64,000 nucleotides of DNA from Bifidobacterium breve (GCA_945883755.1 CAMCXX010000001.1:1-64000), one strand, 5' to 3'; counted from the first letter of the stretch, positions 7,974-17,110 are shown. The notes: generated from the sequence alone by a model not told the origin. Numbers and translations are program-made.

Positions 7974-9199
7974 TACTTGATAATTCCCGCCGTATCCTCA
8001 TCGCGGATACTCCAGGTAGTTCCATACTGTTCTAGTAACTCTAAAAATGGTTTTGCATCAAACCATTCTGGACCATTAACACCTAACGGCTGCCAGACTC
8101 CTTTATGAATTAACTCCATTGCAATCACTGGGTTAATTGCAGTCTGCCAAACAACAGCTTGATCACCATACTCCTTCATTGACCACGCGTTATCAATAAC
8201 GTTGTAGATGTAAACCGCCTTTGGATTTCCCTCTTTATCTAAACCTTTAATTAGTGCGCCCGCACATGTCTTACCTTTCATGCGACCACCAAGTGTGGCG
8301 GGATCGGGAAGCGAGGCAGCAAGTAGATCGCGTGGTGAAACGCTAACGCCTTGCACATCAACAGTCTCTTTACGGTCCATACCTAACATATTGATTGTCT
8401 TCAAAATACTGATGAACTCTGCACCAAGGCCATACTTGAAGTTAACTTTTTTAGCATCAATCTTTTGCGGAATTAAGGCAACCTCTTCGTGCTCGACATT
8501 CACACATTCAACTGGGCCAATTCCTTCCGGGAAATCAAAAATCTCAAGCTCACTAAATGGTGTCGTTGTATACCAACCACGACCATCCTCCCAAACCAAT
8601 GGCGGATTCAAGCACTCTTCAATTGTTGTCCAGATTGAAAATGATGGTGCAAAATCAAAGCCTTCTACTCGCAGGTTTGAACCATCTAAAATTGTGCAGG
8701 AATCAATTCGACTAAACATGTAATCACTTGCGTACTTAGCAAATAAATCACTCATGCCAGGCTCTACCCCCATGCCAATCAAGGCGTAAATCTTTCGCTC
8801 ATCCCAGTTGTAGTCACGCGCAAACTGTTCATCACCAAGCTTTACACCAGTTTCAGTGTATGGATAATGAGGGTGCTTACGGGAAAGTGACATCGCCATA
8901 TCAATGTAATTGGTATTTTCAATCTCACAAGCTAAAAAGATCGGCATCACAAATCTTGGGTCAACTGCATTAATAACAACATCTGGCTTAACTCTTCGGA
9001 TTAAATCGCGAACATCCTCTAGCTCAGCAGCATTAACCATCGCCGCAGAAAAGCGTGGATCCCTTACACGAGCTACTGCATCTTCCGCACGAGACAGAGT
9101 GCGATCGGCAATAACCATTGATTCTATAAATGTACGACGGGCTGCGATATTTACGATCGCTCTTCCAACACCACCGGCACCTATTACGAGGGCCTTCAT
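7973..9199 (-). CDS. Saccharopine dehydrogenase-family protein, carboxynorspermidine synthase-like
   Basis: Cytoplasmic NAD(P)-dependent enzyme, 408 residues. The N-terminus carries the Rossmann motif VIGAGGVGRAIV and the acidic ADRT, followed by DVVINAVDPRF and YIDMAMSLSR. ALIGMGVEPGMSDLFAKYA and the C-terminal GVWQPLGVNGPEWFDAKPFLELL match the carboxynorspermidine dehydrogenase / Lys9-like branch as I remember it. The same fold is used by homospermidine synthase 3.3 kb away, so a second polyamine step is possible, but lysine or saccharopine chemistry is equally open. A GGAGTG site precedes the ATG. It is coupled to the SDR downstream by a TAATG overlap. Confidence 0.78.
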   Translation of the reverse strand: MKALVIGAGGVGRAIVNIAARRTFIESMVIADRTLSRAEDAVARVRDPRFSAAMVNAAELEDVRDLIRRVKPDVVINAVDPRFVMPIFLACEIENTNYIDMAMSLSRKHPHYPYTETGVKLGDEQFARDYNWDERKIYALIGMGVEPGMSDLFAKYASDYMFSRIDSCTILDGSNLRVEGFDFAPSFSIWTTIEECLNPPLVWEDGRGWYTTTPFSELEIFDFPEGIGPVECVNVEHEEVALIPQKIDAKKVNFKYGLGAEFISILKTINMLGMDRKETVDVQGVSVSPRDLLAASLPDPATLGGRMKGKTCAGALIKGLDKEGNPKAVYIYNVIDNAWSMKEYGDQAVVWQTAINPVIAMELIHKGVWQPLGVNGPEWFDAKPFLELLEQYGTTWSIRDEDTAGIIK

Positions 9200-9340
9200 A
9201 TTTTAAATCACTCCAAACAATTTTTTATAAGTCTACTAGGGTCGGAAATTAAAGCCAAATTTACGCACGAAATATAAGATGGTTAACAGTTTTAATCACT
9301 TCTTACTTATTATTAAACCAATAAATTTAAAAGCGTTTTT

Positions 9341-9416
9341 GTCCCCGTAGCTCAGTGGATAGAGCAACCGCCTCCTAAGCGGTAGGTCGCAGGTTCAACT
9401 CCCGCCGGGGACACCA
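9341..9416 (+). tRNA. tRNA-Arg (anticodon CCT), CCA encoded
   Basis: A complete cloverleaf: acceptor GTCCCCG with CGGGGAC, anticodon stem ACCGC/GCGGT around loop CTCCTAA, T arm with GTTCAAC. The anticodon CCT reads AGG. The genomic 3' end carries ACCA, so CCA is encoded. Confidence 0.96.
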
Positions 9417-9445
9417 AATTACAAAATTGTTAATTGTTATTTGTT

Positions 9446-10267
9446 TTATTGAAAAACAATTGTTCTATTAGCAACTTGAAAAATTCTATCCTCAGCAAAA
9501 AGTTTTACCGCTTTTGATAGCACTCGTCTTTCAATATCTCGACCGATAGCGATTAACTCATCGGGTGCAGCGGCATGGGTAACATGCGAAACATCCTGCT
9601 CAATGATTGGTCCTTCATCTAAATCAGCGGTGACAAAGTGGGCAGTAGCACCAATTATTTTTACGCCTCGCTCAAAAGCCTGGTGGTAGGGCTTTGCACC
9701 TTTAAAGCCTGGCAAAAAGGAGTGGTGAATATTAATTATCTTTCCGCTCATCTCGCTGCACAGGGCAGGAGAGAGGATCTGCATAAAGCGAGCAAGAATT
9801 AAAAATTCGATGTTAGAGCTTTTTACAACCTCAGCTATTTTCTTTTCATCCTTATTGTCAATCCTCTGAAATTTAATACCGTGCGCCTGAACTAAATCTG
9901 CTAAATCATCATGATTTGATAGCACCATCGAAATCTCAATAGGTAACTCACCGATCTCTTTTAAATAAAGTAGATCACGTAAGCAATGGCTCTCTTTTGA
10001 GACCAAGATCAAGGCTCGCTTAAACTTTGAACTCTCTCGTAGATTAATTGATGGCTTAAATTTCTCACCAAATTTATCAATTATTTTTCGAGAGCTCTCA
10101 ATGTCTAAGGCAGTTTCAAACTTTGTTCGCATTACAAAATCATTGGTTATTGGATCGGTAAATTGTTGGTTCTCAATGATGTTTCCAGAGCACTCTAAAA
10201 TTGCAGATGTGATCGCATTTACAATTCCTGGCTGATCTTGGCATTGCAGGGTAAGAATTAACTCCAT
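9446..10267 (-). CDS. purU: Formyltetrahydrofolate deformylase
   Basis: Hydrolyses 10-formyl-THF to formate and THF, balancing one-carbon pools and supplying formate. The 273 residues consist of an N-terminal ACT domain (LTLQCQDQPGIVNAITSAIL) and a formyltransferase domain. The catalytic Asn-His-Asp set is visible in INIHHSFLPGFKGAKPYHQA and in ATAHFVTADLDEGPIIEQD. It ends FQVANRTIVFQ, as in the family. It converges on tRNA-Arg(CCT) and lies 18 bases downstream of the MMPL gene on the same strand, so shared transcription is likely. Confidence 0.95.
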   Translation of the reverse strand: MELILTLQCQDQPGIVNAITSAILECSGNIIENQQFTDPITNDFVMRTKFETALDIESSRKIIDKFGEKFKPSINLRESSKFKRALILVSKESHCLRDLLYLKEIGELPIEISMVLSNHDDLADLVQAHGIKFQRIDNKDEKKIAEVVKSSNIEFLILARFMQILSPALCSEMSGKIINIHHSFLPGFKGAKPYHQAFERGVKIIGATAHFVTADLDEGPIIEQDVSHVTHAAAPDELIAIGRDIERRVLSKAVKLFAEDRIFQVANRTIVFQ

Positions 10268-10285
10268 GGTTAATTCTACGAAGAA

Positions 10286-12391
10286 TTAGTGTGAAACTGT
10301 AAATCGCTTCATGGATTTAGGCGCCCACCAGTTTCGTTCACCAAATAAGCGCATCAATGCCGGTACCAATAAGCCTCTGACTAGCGAGGCATCTAGCAAA
10401 ATAGCAAAGGCAACGCCAAAGCCCAACATCTTGATAGAGGTAACACCACTGATCATAAATGAGGCAAAGACAATAGCTAAGAGCCCAGCAGCTGCAGTAA
10501 TGATTCTGGCAGATCGTTGTAATCCAACTGCAACAGATTCAGTATTACTCTTTCCGGCGTCATGCTCCTCCTTAATTCTTGAAAGTAAGAAGAGTTCATA
10601 ATCCATTGATAAACCAAAGGTAACTACGGCAACTAAAATTATCGAACCAGTATCTAATGCCCCAGTTACTGTGAAATCTCCAACCAACCATCTCAAATTA
10701 CCTTCAATAAATATCCAGGTAATAGCGCCCATAGTTGCAGCTAATGAGAGAATATTTAAAATCACCGCTTTTATTGGCAATATGATTGATCCAGTAAAGA
10801 CAAACAGTAAGAGCAGTACACCAATTGCAATCCATAGCAATGCCCAAGGAAGTGTTCGAGCGGTACCACTTTGGGCATCGGCGTAATCAGCTGCAACACC
10901 ACCAATCAAAGTTCCGGGTGGTGCTGGGATTAATCGAATCTCATTAATTAATTTCTCAGCCTCTGGAGTTCGTGGACCCATTGAATGAATGGCGGTTACT
11001 CGTAGATCTTCACCGACTACTTGAGTGCTACCAATTCTTACAACTCCAGGAATCTTCGCAATCGCATTTGTGTATTGGTTAACTTGGGCTCCTAAAGCTG
11101 CACCTTTTGGCATGATGATCTCAATTGGATTGCCCTCTTGCCCAGGAAATCTCTCCAAAATAACTCGCGCTGCAGTGGCTGCAGCATTACTGGCTGGCAG
11201 CACCCGGCTATCTACTTGAGAAAAAACTATGTTCTTAACTGGCGCCGCTAGCACAGTTAAAATAATTAAAGATAGAACAACAACTGAAATTGGTTTGCGC
11301 ATTACAAATCTGGCAACATCTGCCCATCTGCCATCATCTTTTGTAACCTTCACACTTTTGCGAACTAAGCCTTTATCAATTTTTGTACCTAAAATTGCAA
11401 GTAAGGCAGGCAGTGCGATTAAGGCACCGGCAACCGCCATTAGAACTACGGTAATTCCAGCATATCCAAATGATTTTAAAAACATTTGTGGGAATAAGGT
11501 CAATGAAGCCAAAGTCAGCACCACAGTTAGGCCAGAGTAGAAAACTGTTTTACCAGCGGTTTTTACAGTATTAACAATGGCATCTTCAATTGATTTACCT
11601 GAGTGCAACTCTTCACGGAATCTGTTGACCACCAGCAATGCGTAATCAATTCCTAAACCAAGACCTAAGCCAGTTATTAAATTTAAGGCAAAGACGCTCA
11701 CGCCTGTAAAGAGGGTAATAATGTAAATAATGAGCAGTGATCCCAGGATTGCACCAACTCCTACTAACAACGGCATGGCACTTGCTACTAACCCACCAAA
11801 TACAAAGACTAATAAGACAAAGGTCAACGGAATTGATATTGATTCGGCAAGCTTTAGATCATCAGCAATCTTGGTATTAATTGCATGGGCAAAGACTCCT
11901 GTGCCGCTGGCATATATCTTTAGATTTTCGTACTTGCCATCATATTTTTCTTGGATCTCTTTACCTAATTGTTGAATCACACCCCAATCAGATTCATCAC
12001 TGTAGATAAATAAAAATCCAGATTTACTATCTTTACTAAGAAGTGATGGTGCTCCTCCAGTTGACCAGTATGAGAGAGTGTTGCCAACATTTGGTTCGGC
12101 TCTTAAATCCGCCTCTAGTTGCGCAACAGTTTGATACACCGCAGGATCAGATGCAGTTGTGGGTGCCTCAACTACCAGAACCACTGAAGGATCCTCTACT
12201 TTAAAAACATCGGTGAGGTACTCATAAGCTTTATAGGAGTCAGAGTTTGGATCGCTGTACCCACCGCTATCAAGCTTTCCAAATACTCCGGTGCCTATAG
12301 CGCCCGCCAAAATTATGCCGATTAAGTAAAGAGAAAAAATTGATTTCTTCCGCCGTACTATTGTGTGACCAATCTTTTCAAACATTAACAA
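10286..12391 (-). CDS. MMPL/RND-family membrane transporter
   Basis: Large integral membrane protein, 701 residues, arranged as two repeats. Each repeat has one transmembrane helix, an extracytoplasmic domain and a bundle of about five helices. The first bundle contains LGLGLGIDYALLVVNRFREEL, and the second contains VTFGLSMDYELFLLSRIKEE. These G-x-x-x-D-Y motifs carry the proton-relay aspartates of MMPL proteins. Mycobacterial relatives export lipids, but the substrate here is unknown. The protein is shorter than MmpL3 and lacks a long C-terminal tail. Its 5' end faces a small rightward ORF at 12441. Confidence 0.93.
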   Translation of the reverse strand: MLMFEKIGHTIVRRKKSIFSLYLIGIILAGAIGTGVFGKLDSGGYSDPNSDSYKAYEYLTDVFKVEDPSVVLVVEAPTTASDPAVYQTVAQLEADLRAEPNVGNTLSYWSTGGAPSLLSKDSKSGFLFIYSDESDWGVIQQLGKEIQEKYDGKYENLKIYASGTGVFAHAINTKIADDLKLAESISIPLTFVLLVFVFGGLVASAMPLLVGVGAILGSLLIIYIITLFTGVSVFALNLITGLGLGLGIDYALLVVNRFREELHSGKSIEDAIVNTVKTAGKTVFYSGLTVVLTLASLTLFPQMFLKSFGYAGITVVLMAVAGALIALPALLAILGTKIDKGLVRKSVKVTKDDGRWADVARFVMRKPISVVVLSLIILTVLAAPVKNIVFSQVDSRVLPASNAAATAARVILERFPGQEGNPIEIIMPKGAALGAQVNQYTNAIAKIPGVVRIGSTQVVGEDLRVTAIHSMGPRTPEAEKLINEIRLIPAPPGTLIGGVAADYADAQSGTARTLPWALLWIAIGVLLLLFVFTGSIILPIKAVILNILSLAATMGAITWIFIEGNLRWLVGDFTVTGALDTGSIILVAVVTFGLSMDYELFLLSRIKEEHDAGKSNTESVAVGLQRSARIITAAAGLLAIVFASFMISGVTSIKMLGFGVAFAILLDASLVRGLLVPALMRLFGERNWWAPKSMKRFTVSH

Positions 12392-12440
12392 TCCATTCAG
12401 AGATTTAAACTCAACTTTGTAGAGTAGAATCGGTATTCTA

Positions 12441-12575
12441 ATGAGTAAAAATAAGAATTCAGATCAAATAAAGCCATTGTTGGCGAAGATCACAAGTGAT
12501 GAAATTGACTTAGAAGTTGATGAGAAACGTGATGAAGAGATTAAGGGTGATAGACCACCTCACCATGGCGATTAG
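12441..12575 (+). CDS. Small hypothetical protein, 44 residues
   Basis: An ORF from ATG to TAG encoding an acidic, hydrophilic peptide beginning MSKNKNSDQIKPLLAKI and ending DRPPHHGD. It fills the divergent gap between the MMPL gene and the fmdB-like gene. A TAGAAT box lies ten bases before the ATG, and no Shine-Dalgarno is seen, compatible with a leaderless or nearly leaderless mRNA. No domain is recognised. The 44 codons without a stop and their AT-biased codon use like the neighbours favour a real gene, but the evidence is modest. Confidence 0.45.
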   Translation: MSKNKNSDQIKPLLAKITSDEIDLEVDEKRDEEIKGDRPPHHGD

Positions 12576-12589
12576 ATCAGGTGATTAGA

Positions 12590-12865
12590 TCAGGGTTCTG
12601 ATTTGGGTGGCGCCGCTTTCGCAACCTTGCTCTCAGATTTAACCGTTACATCTGATTTTGCTGCAGCAGGTGATGCCGGAGCTGAGGCTGCCCTTGAATC
12701 AGTTTTATAGAAGCCACTTCCTTTAAATACAACTCCAACATTGTTATAAAGTTTGCGGACCGCACCTTTGCAAAGCGGGCAGATCTCGATCGCTGGCTCT
12801 GAAAAAGATTGCACAGCCTCAAATTGGTGATCGCACAAATTACATTGATACTCATAGGTGGGCAT
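12590..12865 (-). CDS. FmdB-type zinc ribbon protein
   Basis: Small putative regulatory protein of the FmdB/CxxC_CXXC_SSSS family, 91 residues. The N-terminus MPTYEYQCNLCDHQFE, followed by CPLCKG, provides two CxxC pairs for one zinc. The conserved VVFKGSGFYKTD segment ends the domain near residue 60. The tail is a low-complexity Ala/Ser/Pro/Lys stretch typical of the family. Its role is not known with certainty. A TAAGAT box lies eight bases before the ATG. Confidence 0.9.
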   Translation of the reverse strand: MPTYEYQCNLCDHQFEAVQSFSEPAIEICPLCKGAVRKLYNNVGVVFKGSGFYKTDSRAASAPASPAAAKSDVTVKSESKVAKAAPPKSEP

Positions 12866-12919
12866 AGGACAGAATCTTAAAGTAGTGGCAAGATTAGGAC
12901 TAATTGAAAGCGGTGATTG

Positions 12920-13516
12920 ATGAAAAAAATGGCGATATTGCTTAACTCTCTTACTCTGCTTGCCTTAACAACCACTTTCTTTGTTGCACCAGCACACGCC
13001 ACATCATTAATCAGCTCTTCACCAGTTGGTGGATCTGTTCTCAGTCTGGCGCCAACTGCAGTGACAATCACCGCAAATACCGATTTAACAGATGGCGCTA
13101 ATGAGGTAACTGTGCTCGATCCACTTGGTGTACGAGTTGATGATGGTTCATTACAGATGACCGGCGCCACTTTAACGTTGGGTATAAAACCATTAACTGC
13201 AACTGGTATTTACACAGTTAATTACACAATGATGGCAATAGGTGAAGAATCCTTGACTGGCAGCTTTACCTTTTTATTTAACGCACCAGCTGTGATTGCA
13301 GAACCAACACCATCTCTTTCAACTCCATCAGAGCAATCATCTGATTCAGCATCAGTTAATCGCACTAGCGACCTACTTGTGATCGCCCTATTGATCTTTG
13401 CCATCTTTATCCTGATATTGATGTTGAAGTATGCAAAACAAACCTTTAAAGGCTCGCCAACTCCAAGGGTGAAAACAATTAAAAAACCAGGTAGATCACG
13501 AAAAATTTCTAAGTAA
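12920..13516 (+). CDS. CopC-domain exported protein lacking the usual copper histidines
   Basis: Exported, membrane-anchored protein of about 198 residues. It has a signal peptide (cleavage near PAHA-TS), an Ig-like CopC domain opening SLISSSPVGGSVLSLAP, a Pro/Ser-rich linker, and a transmembrane segment near residues 150-170 with a basic tail. In CopC proteins an N-terminal His follows the signal cleavage and a second His lies in a DGHPxxG turn. Here the first is displaced and probably removed, and the turn reads IGEESLTG, so Cu(II) binding by the classical site looks lost. A TTG sits one codon earlier, but the ATG at 12920 is preferred. CopD-CtaG follows 12 bases downstream, indicating an operon. 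Confidence 0.85.
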   Translation: MKKMAILLNSLTLLALTTTFFVAPAHATSLISSSPVGGSVLSLAPTAVTITANTDLTDGANEVTVLDPLGVRVDDGSLQMTGATLTLGIKPLTATGIYTVNYTMMAIGEESLTGSFTFLFNAPAVIAEPTPSLSTPSEQSSDSASVNRTSDLLVIALLIFAIFILILMLKYAKQTFKGSPTPRVKTIKKPGRSRKISK

Positions 13517-13528
13517 TATTCTCATAGC

Positions 13529-15358
13529 ATGATTGAATTTTTTGCAACTTTCAGCAATGGCGTAATGCAGCTAGCGGCATTAGTTGCGATTGGCTTAATG
13601 ATCTCATTAGCAGCTTTGGCAGAAGATGATAAAGGAGGTATCAGAAGTACTAAATTAGCAAGACGATGTAAAAACTTTTTCTGGATTTGGTTAATCAGCA
13701 TTGCATTTTTTACAGTAATCCAAGTTGCCTACCTGTTAGACATAAGGATATTAGAGTCCTTTGACTCAAACTTGATCAGATCATATTTAACACAAATTAC
13801 TATCGGTAAAACCTATCTATTCCAGATTTTCTGTATCTTGCTAATTTTGATGATCCCGCTTAAAAAAATTTGGGCAGCTTACTTAGGATCAGCTATCGCA
13901 TTAGTTGCAGTCGTTGCACCAGCATTCCAAAGCCATGGCAGTACCTCTGGCTATCACGCTCTAGCAATTGGTGCTTTAGTGGTACACATAATCGCACTTA
14001 CATTTTGGGTAGGTGGATTAATTGGTGTGATGCAATTTAATAAAGAGGAGTTTAAATTTTCTCTACCTAGATTTAGCGTCATAGCTCTGTGGAGCGCAAT
14101 TACCGTTGCTATTTCAGGGGTAGCAAATGCTTTAACAAGATTAGATTCGATTGCGGCTTGGCAGAGCAGGTACGGCGCATTAGTAATTTTAAAGATTGCA
14201 TTAACCAGTATTTTAATTGGATTTGGCGCCTTACACCGCCGATTACTTTTGAAGAGCAATTACCCTTCAATTTATCGATTGGTAATCGGTGAGATTTTTG
14301 TAATGTCAATGACGGTATTTGTTGGTAGCTGGCTTTCAAATACTGCACCACCACTTCGTGAGGTAGTGGTTTCACCAGCGCTGTTGATTACTGGATTGGA
14401 TATGCCACCAGCTCCAACTTTTTCAAGTGTTCTGCTTGCTTATGATCCAGATGGCTTGATGATTGCAATATTACTTTTTGCAGTTGCCTTGTATATAAGA
14501 GGTGTAGTTGCATTATCTCGACGTGGTGATAAGTGGCCAGTTGGCAGGACTATCGCCTTCGCTTTGGGCATTACTGCTATTGATTTTGCGACAAGTGGCG
14601 GTCTAGGTGTTTATTCTCGATTTGCATTCTCCAACCACATGTTGGCTCATATGGTTTTAGGAATGATTGCACCGATCGGAATAGTTTTAGGTGCGCCAAT
14701 TACTTTGGCATTGCGCACATTGCCAATTGGCAGAAGCAAAAATGAGTTAGGAATTCGGGGCGTATTTATCAATCTACTTCACTCTAAATTAGGCAAAGTT
14801 TATGCAAATCCAATTGTGGCCTTAGCGATATTTGATGGCTCCCTATTTGCGCTTTACTTCACACCACTATTTGGCGAGTTAATGTTGAGCCACAGTGGTC
14901 ACTTATTTATGAATCTCCACTTTATTTTGGCTGGTTACCTCTTCTTCCAATCAATCATTGGTATTGATCCGATGCCGATAAAGATTCCGTATATTGTGAA
15001 GATAGTTGTCTTATTTGCCGCAATGAGTATTCACGCATTTTTCTCAGTCGCACTTATGTCATCATCAGCTCTTTTGGATAATGGTTACTTCATCGCTCTT
15101 GAGCGGCCATGGGCTACAGATTTATTGGCAGATCAAAATTTGGGTGGTGCAATTGGTTGGGCCATGGGAGAGGTACCTATCCTGCTTGCGCTACTTGCCA
15201 CATTTATTCAATGGACCAAGGCTGATAAGAAGGAGAGCGGTCGAATTGACCGAGCAGCAGAACGTGCTGCAGCCATGGGCGAGGATGATGAACTTGCAAA
15301 GTACAACAAGTACTTAGCTCAATTAAACAGAGATGATGGACGAGAAAAATCAGATTAG
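13529..15358 (+). CDS. CopD / CtaG fusion, copper transport and cytochrome oxidase assembly
   Basis: Polytopic membrane protein of 609 residues, thought to deliver copper across the membrane to cytochrome c oxidase. The N-terminal half is a CopD-like domain with VVHIIALTFWVGGLIGVM near residue 155. The C-terminal half is a caa3-type CtaG domain with NHMLAHMVLGMIAPIGIVLGAP, SHSGHLFMNLHFILAGYLFF and FFSVALM. About fifteen transmembrane segments can be counted by eye. The fusion is the standard actinobacterial architecture. The cytoplasmic tail is charged. It follows the copC-like gene and precedes an acyl-CoA dehydrogenase by nine bases. SURF1 at 48658 may serve the same oxidase. Confidence 0.92.
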   Translation: MIEFFATFSNGVMQLAALVAIGLMISLAALAEDDKGGIRSTKLARRCKNFFWIWLISIAFFTVIQVAYLLDIRILESFDSNLIRSYLTQITIGKTYLFQIFCILLILMIPLKKIWAAYLGSAIALVAVVAPAFQSHGSTSGYHALAIGALVVHIIALTFWVGGLIGVMQFNKEEFKFSLPRFSVIALWSAITVAISGVANALTRLDSIAAWQSRYGALVILKIALTSILIGFGALHRRLLLKSNYPSIYRLVIGEIFVMSMTVFVGSWLSNTAPPLREVVVSPALLITGLDMPPAPTFSSVLLAYDPDGLMIAILLFAVALYIRGVVALSRRGDKWPVGRTIAFALGITAIDFATSGGLGVYSRFAFSNHMLAHMVLGMIAPIGIVLGAPITLALRTLPIGRSKNELGIRGVFINLLHSKLGKVYANPIVALAIFDGSLFALYFTPLFGELMLSHSGHLFMNLHFILAGYLFFQSIIGIDPMPIKIPYIVKIVVLFAAMSIHAFFSVALMSSSALLDNGYFIALERPWATDLLADQNLGGAIGWAMGEVPILLALLATFIQWTKADKKESGRIDRAAERAAAMGEDDELAKYNKYLAQLNRDDGREKSD

Positions 15359-15367
15359 GATTGGTAC

Positions 15368-16534
15368 ATGGCTTTTTCTTCAGAATCTAATATGGCGCCA
15401 CTTTTTGGCGATGAGTACCAATCACTCCGGGAAAGTGTTAGCGCGCTAGCCCAAAAAAAGATTTTACCTTTTGCGCAAGATGTTGATGAAAATGCCAGAT
15501 ACCCGCAGGAAGCAGCGGATGCATTACAACAAGCTGGTTTAGCTGCGGCACATGTTCCTGAAGAGTTTGGCGGTCAAGGCGCAGATGCATTAGCAACTGT
15601 CATTATTATTGAAGAAGTAGCTCGAGTTTGTGGCGCATCATCCTTAATTCCAGCGGTAAATAAGTTGGGATCGGTTCCATTATTAATTGGTGCAAGCCAG
15701 GAACAAAATAAAAAGTACTTAACTCAATTAGCGCAGGGAAAAGGTTTTTCATACTGCCTCTCTGAATCAGAGGCTGGCTCTGATGCTGCAGCAATGAAAA
15801 CTAAAGCAACTGCATCTGGTGATAAATGGATTTTATCTGGAAGTAAAAAGTGGATCTCTAATGCAGGTGTTTCAGAGTTTTACACAGTGCTGGCAACAAC
15901 TGATCCATCAAAAGGATCAAAAGGTATCTCCGCCTTTATTGTTGAAAAATCAGATGCCGGAGTCTCCTTTGGTGCACACGAGAAGAAAATGGGATTTCGT
16001 GGCTCTCCAACTCGAGAGGTTTACTTTGACAATGTTGAGTTATCGCAAGATCGTTTGATCGGCGAGGTCGGTACTGGTTTTGGCTTAGCAATGAAAACGC
16101 TAGATCACACCAGAATTACAATTGCCGCTCAAGCACTTGGAATTGCACAAGGCGCACTTGATGTCGCAAAACGTTACTCACATGAGCGCCAACAATTTGG
16201 CAAAGCTATCTTTGATTTTCAAGCGATTCAATTTATGTTGGCAGATATGGCGATGCAGATTGAAGCGGCTAGATCATTAACTTATGCAGCGGCGGTTAAG
16301 AGTGAGCGTGGCGAAGTGGATTTAACATTCTTTTCAGCGGCTAGTAAATGTTTTGCAACAGATGTTGCGATGAAGGTTACAACTGATGCGGTACAAATCT
16401 TGGGCGGATACGGTTATGTCAGCGATTATCCAGTTGAGCGAATGATGCGAGATGCAAAACTTACTCAGATTTATGAGGGCACTAATCAGATTCAGCGGAT
16501 TGTTATGGCTAGAAACTTAGATACCTTAAATTAA
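15368..16534 (+). CDS. Acyl-CoA dehydrogenase
   Basis: FAD-dependent alpha,beta-desaturation of acyl-CoA thioesters, feeding electrons to ETF; 388 residues. Visible landmarks are YCLSESEAGSDAAAMKT (FAD/substrate loop), WISNAGVSEFYTV, the C-terminal domain RQQFGKAIFDFQAIQF, and ILGGYGYVSDYPVERMMRDAKLTQIYEGTNQIQR. The last contains the Glu used as catalytic base in short/medium-chain enzymes (IYEGTNQ). Chain-length preference cannot be read off. It starts nine bases after copD-ctaG, and its stop overlaps the converging cyclo-ligase gene. Confidence 0.94.
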   Translation: MAFSSESNMAPLFGDEYQSLRESVSALAQKKILPFAQDVDENARYPQEAADALQQAGLAAAHVPEEFGGQGADALATVIIIEEVARVCGASSLIPAVNKLGSVPLLIGASQEQNKKYLTQLAQGKGFSYCLSESEAGSDAAAMKTKATASGDKWILSGSKKWISNAGVSEFYTVLATTDPSKGSKGISAFIVEKSDAGVSFGAHEKKMGFRGSPTREVYFDNVELSQDRLIGEVGTGFGLAMKTLDHTRITIAAQALGIAQGALDVAKRYSHERQQFGKAIFDFQAIQFMLADMAMQIEAARSLTYAAAVKSERGEVDLTFFSAASKCFATDVAMKVTTDAVQILGGYGYVSDYPVERMMRDAKLTQIYEGTNQIQRIVMARNLDTLN

Positions 16535-17079
16535 AAACGCACCAACATACTTGGCGTAGCAGCAGCATTAACTGGTTGATCAAACTCATTTGTTGGTAAC
16601 GGTTCATTACTAATTTCACCTGGATGAACTAACGCGACCTTCCAGGCAGAAGTTTTTGCGAGTGCTCGATCATAAGAGCCTCCACCCTGTCCTAATCGAT
16701 TACCCCTTTGATCAATATGAAGCGCTGGAACAATTACTACATCCAATTTAGGATGACTTGCTTCGCCAATTGGTTCAAAAATTTTCCCAACCTTTTTCAA
16801 GTTACTTAGATCTCCATTCCAAGCAACCCACTCTAAATCTCCACCTGTAAGCATCCGAGGCAGATAAAGAGTTACCCCATTTTTGATCAACTCTTGATTC
16901 AAATCTTGAGTATCGGGCTCAACCTCATATGAAATATAGGAAGCGATACTTTTTTTTCCAGCAAACTCTGATGCAGATAAAAGATGAAGCCAAGAATCAT
17001 TAATAAATCTATCTACTCGCTCACTGCGATACTTAGCACGAAGCTTCGCCTTTGCTTGATTTATTAGATCTTTATTCAT
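16531..17079 (-). CDS. 5-formyltetrahydrofolate cyclo-ligase
   Basis: ATP-dependent conversion of 5-formyl-THF to 5,10-methenyl-THF, recovering a stored folate. The 182 residues include an N-terminal Lys/Arg-rich helix, ASYISYEVEPDTQ, and the nucleotide-binding signature RLGQGGGSYDRAL near residue 130. The 3' end overlaps the acyl-CoA dehydrogenase stop by four bases. It diverges from the glp-like gene across a 43-base gap. The M. tuberculosis equivalent (Rv0992c) is followed by galU, which is absent here. A TAAGGT box sits six bases before the ATG. Confidence 0.94.
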   Translation of the reverse strand: MNKDLINQAKAKLRAKYRSERVDRFINDSWLHLLSASEFAGKKSIASYISYEVEPDTQDLNQELIKNGVTLYLPRMLTGGDLEWVAWNGDLSNLKKVGKIFEPIGEASHPKLDVVIVPALHIDQRGNRLGQGGGSYDRALAKTSAWKVALVHPGEISNEPLPTNEFDQPVNAAATPSMLVRF

Positions 17080-17085
17080 GCCATT

Positions 17086-17091
17086 ACCTTA
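17086..17091 (-). promoter_or_regulatory. -10 box of the cyclo-ligase gene, leaderless
   Basis: Read leftward it is TAAGGT, six bases, ATG at 17079. The distance puts the transcription start at the A of ATG. Its partner box for the divergent gene lies 19 bases away at 17111. Confidence 0.5.
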
Positions 17092-17110
17092 ATTTATCAA
17101 CGGCGCAAAG

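Noticed and set aside
8280-8723. Rightward 147-codon ORF within the saccharopine-fold gene
   Set aside because: Antisense shadow; low-complexity Ser/Pro-rich translation without recognisable features.
9417-9475. AT-rich inverted repeat TTGTTTT/AAAACAA after tRNA-Arg as terminator
   Set aside because: The stem is short, contains almost only A-T pairs and lies partly inside the purU end; not convincing.
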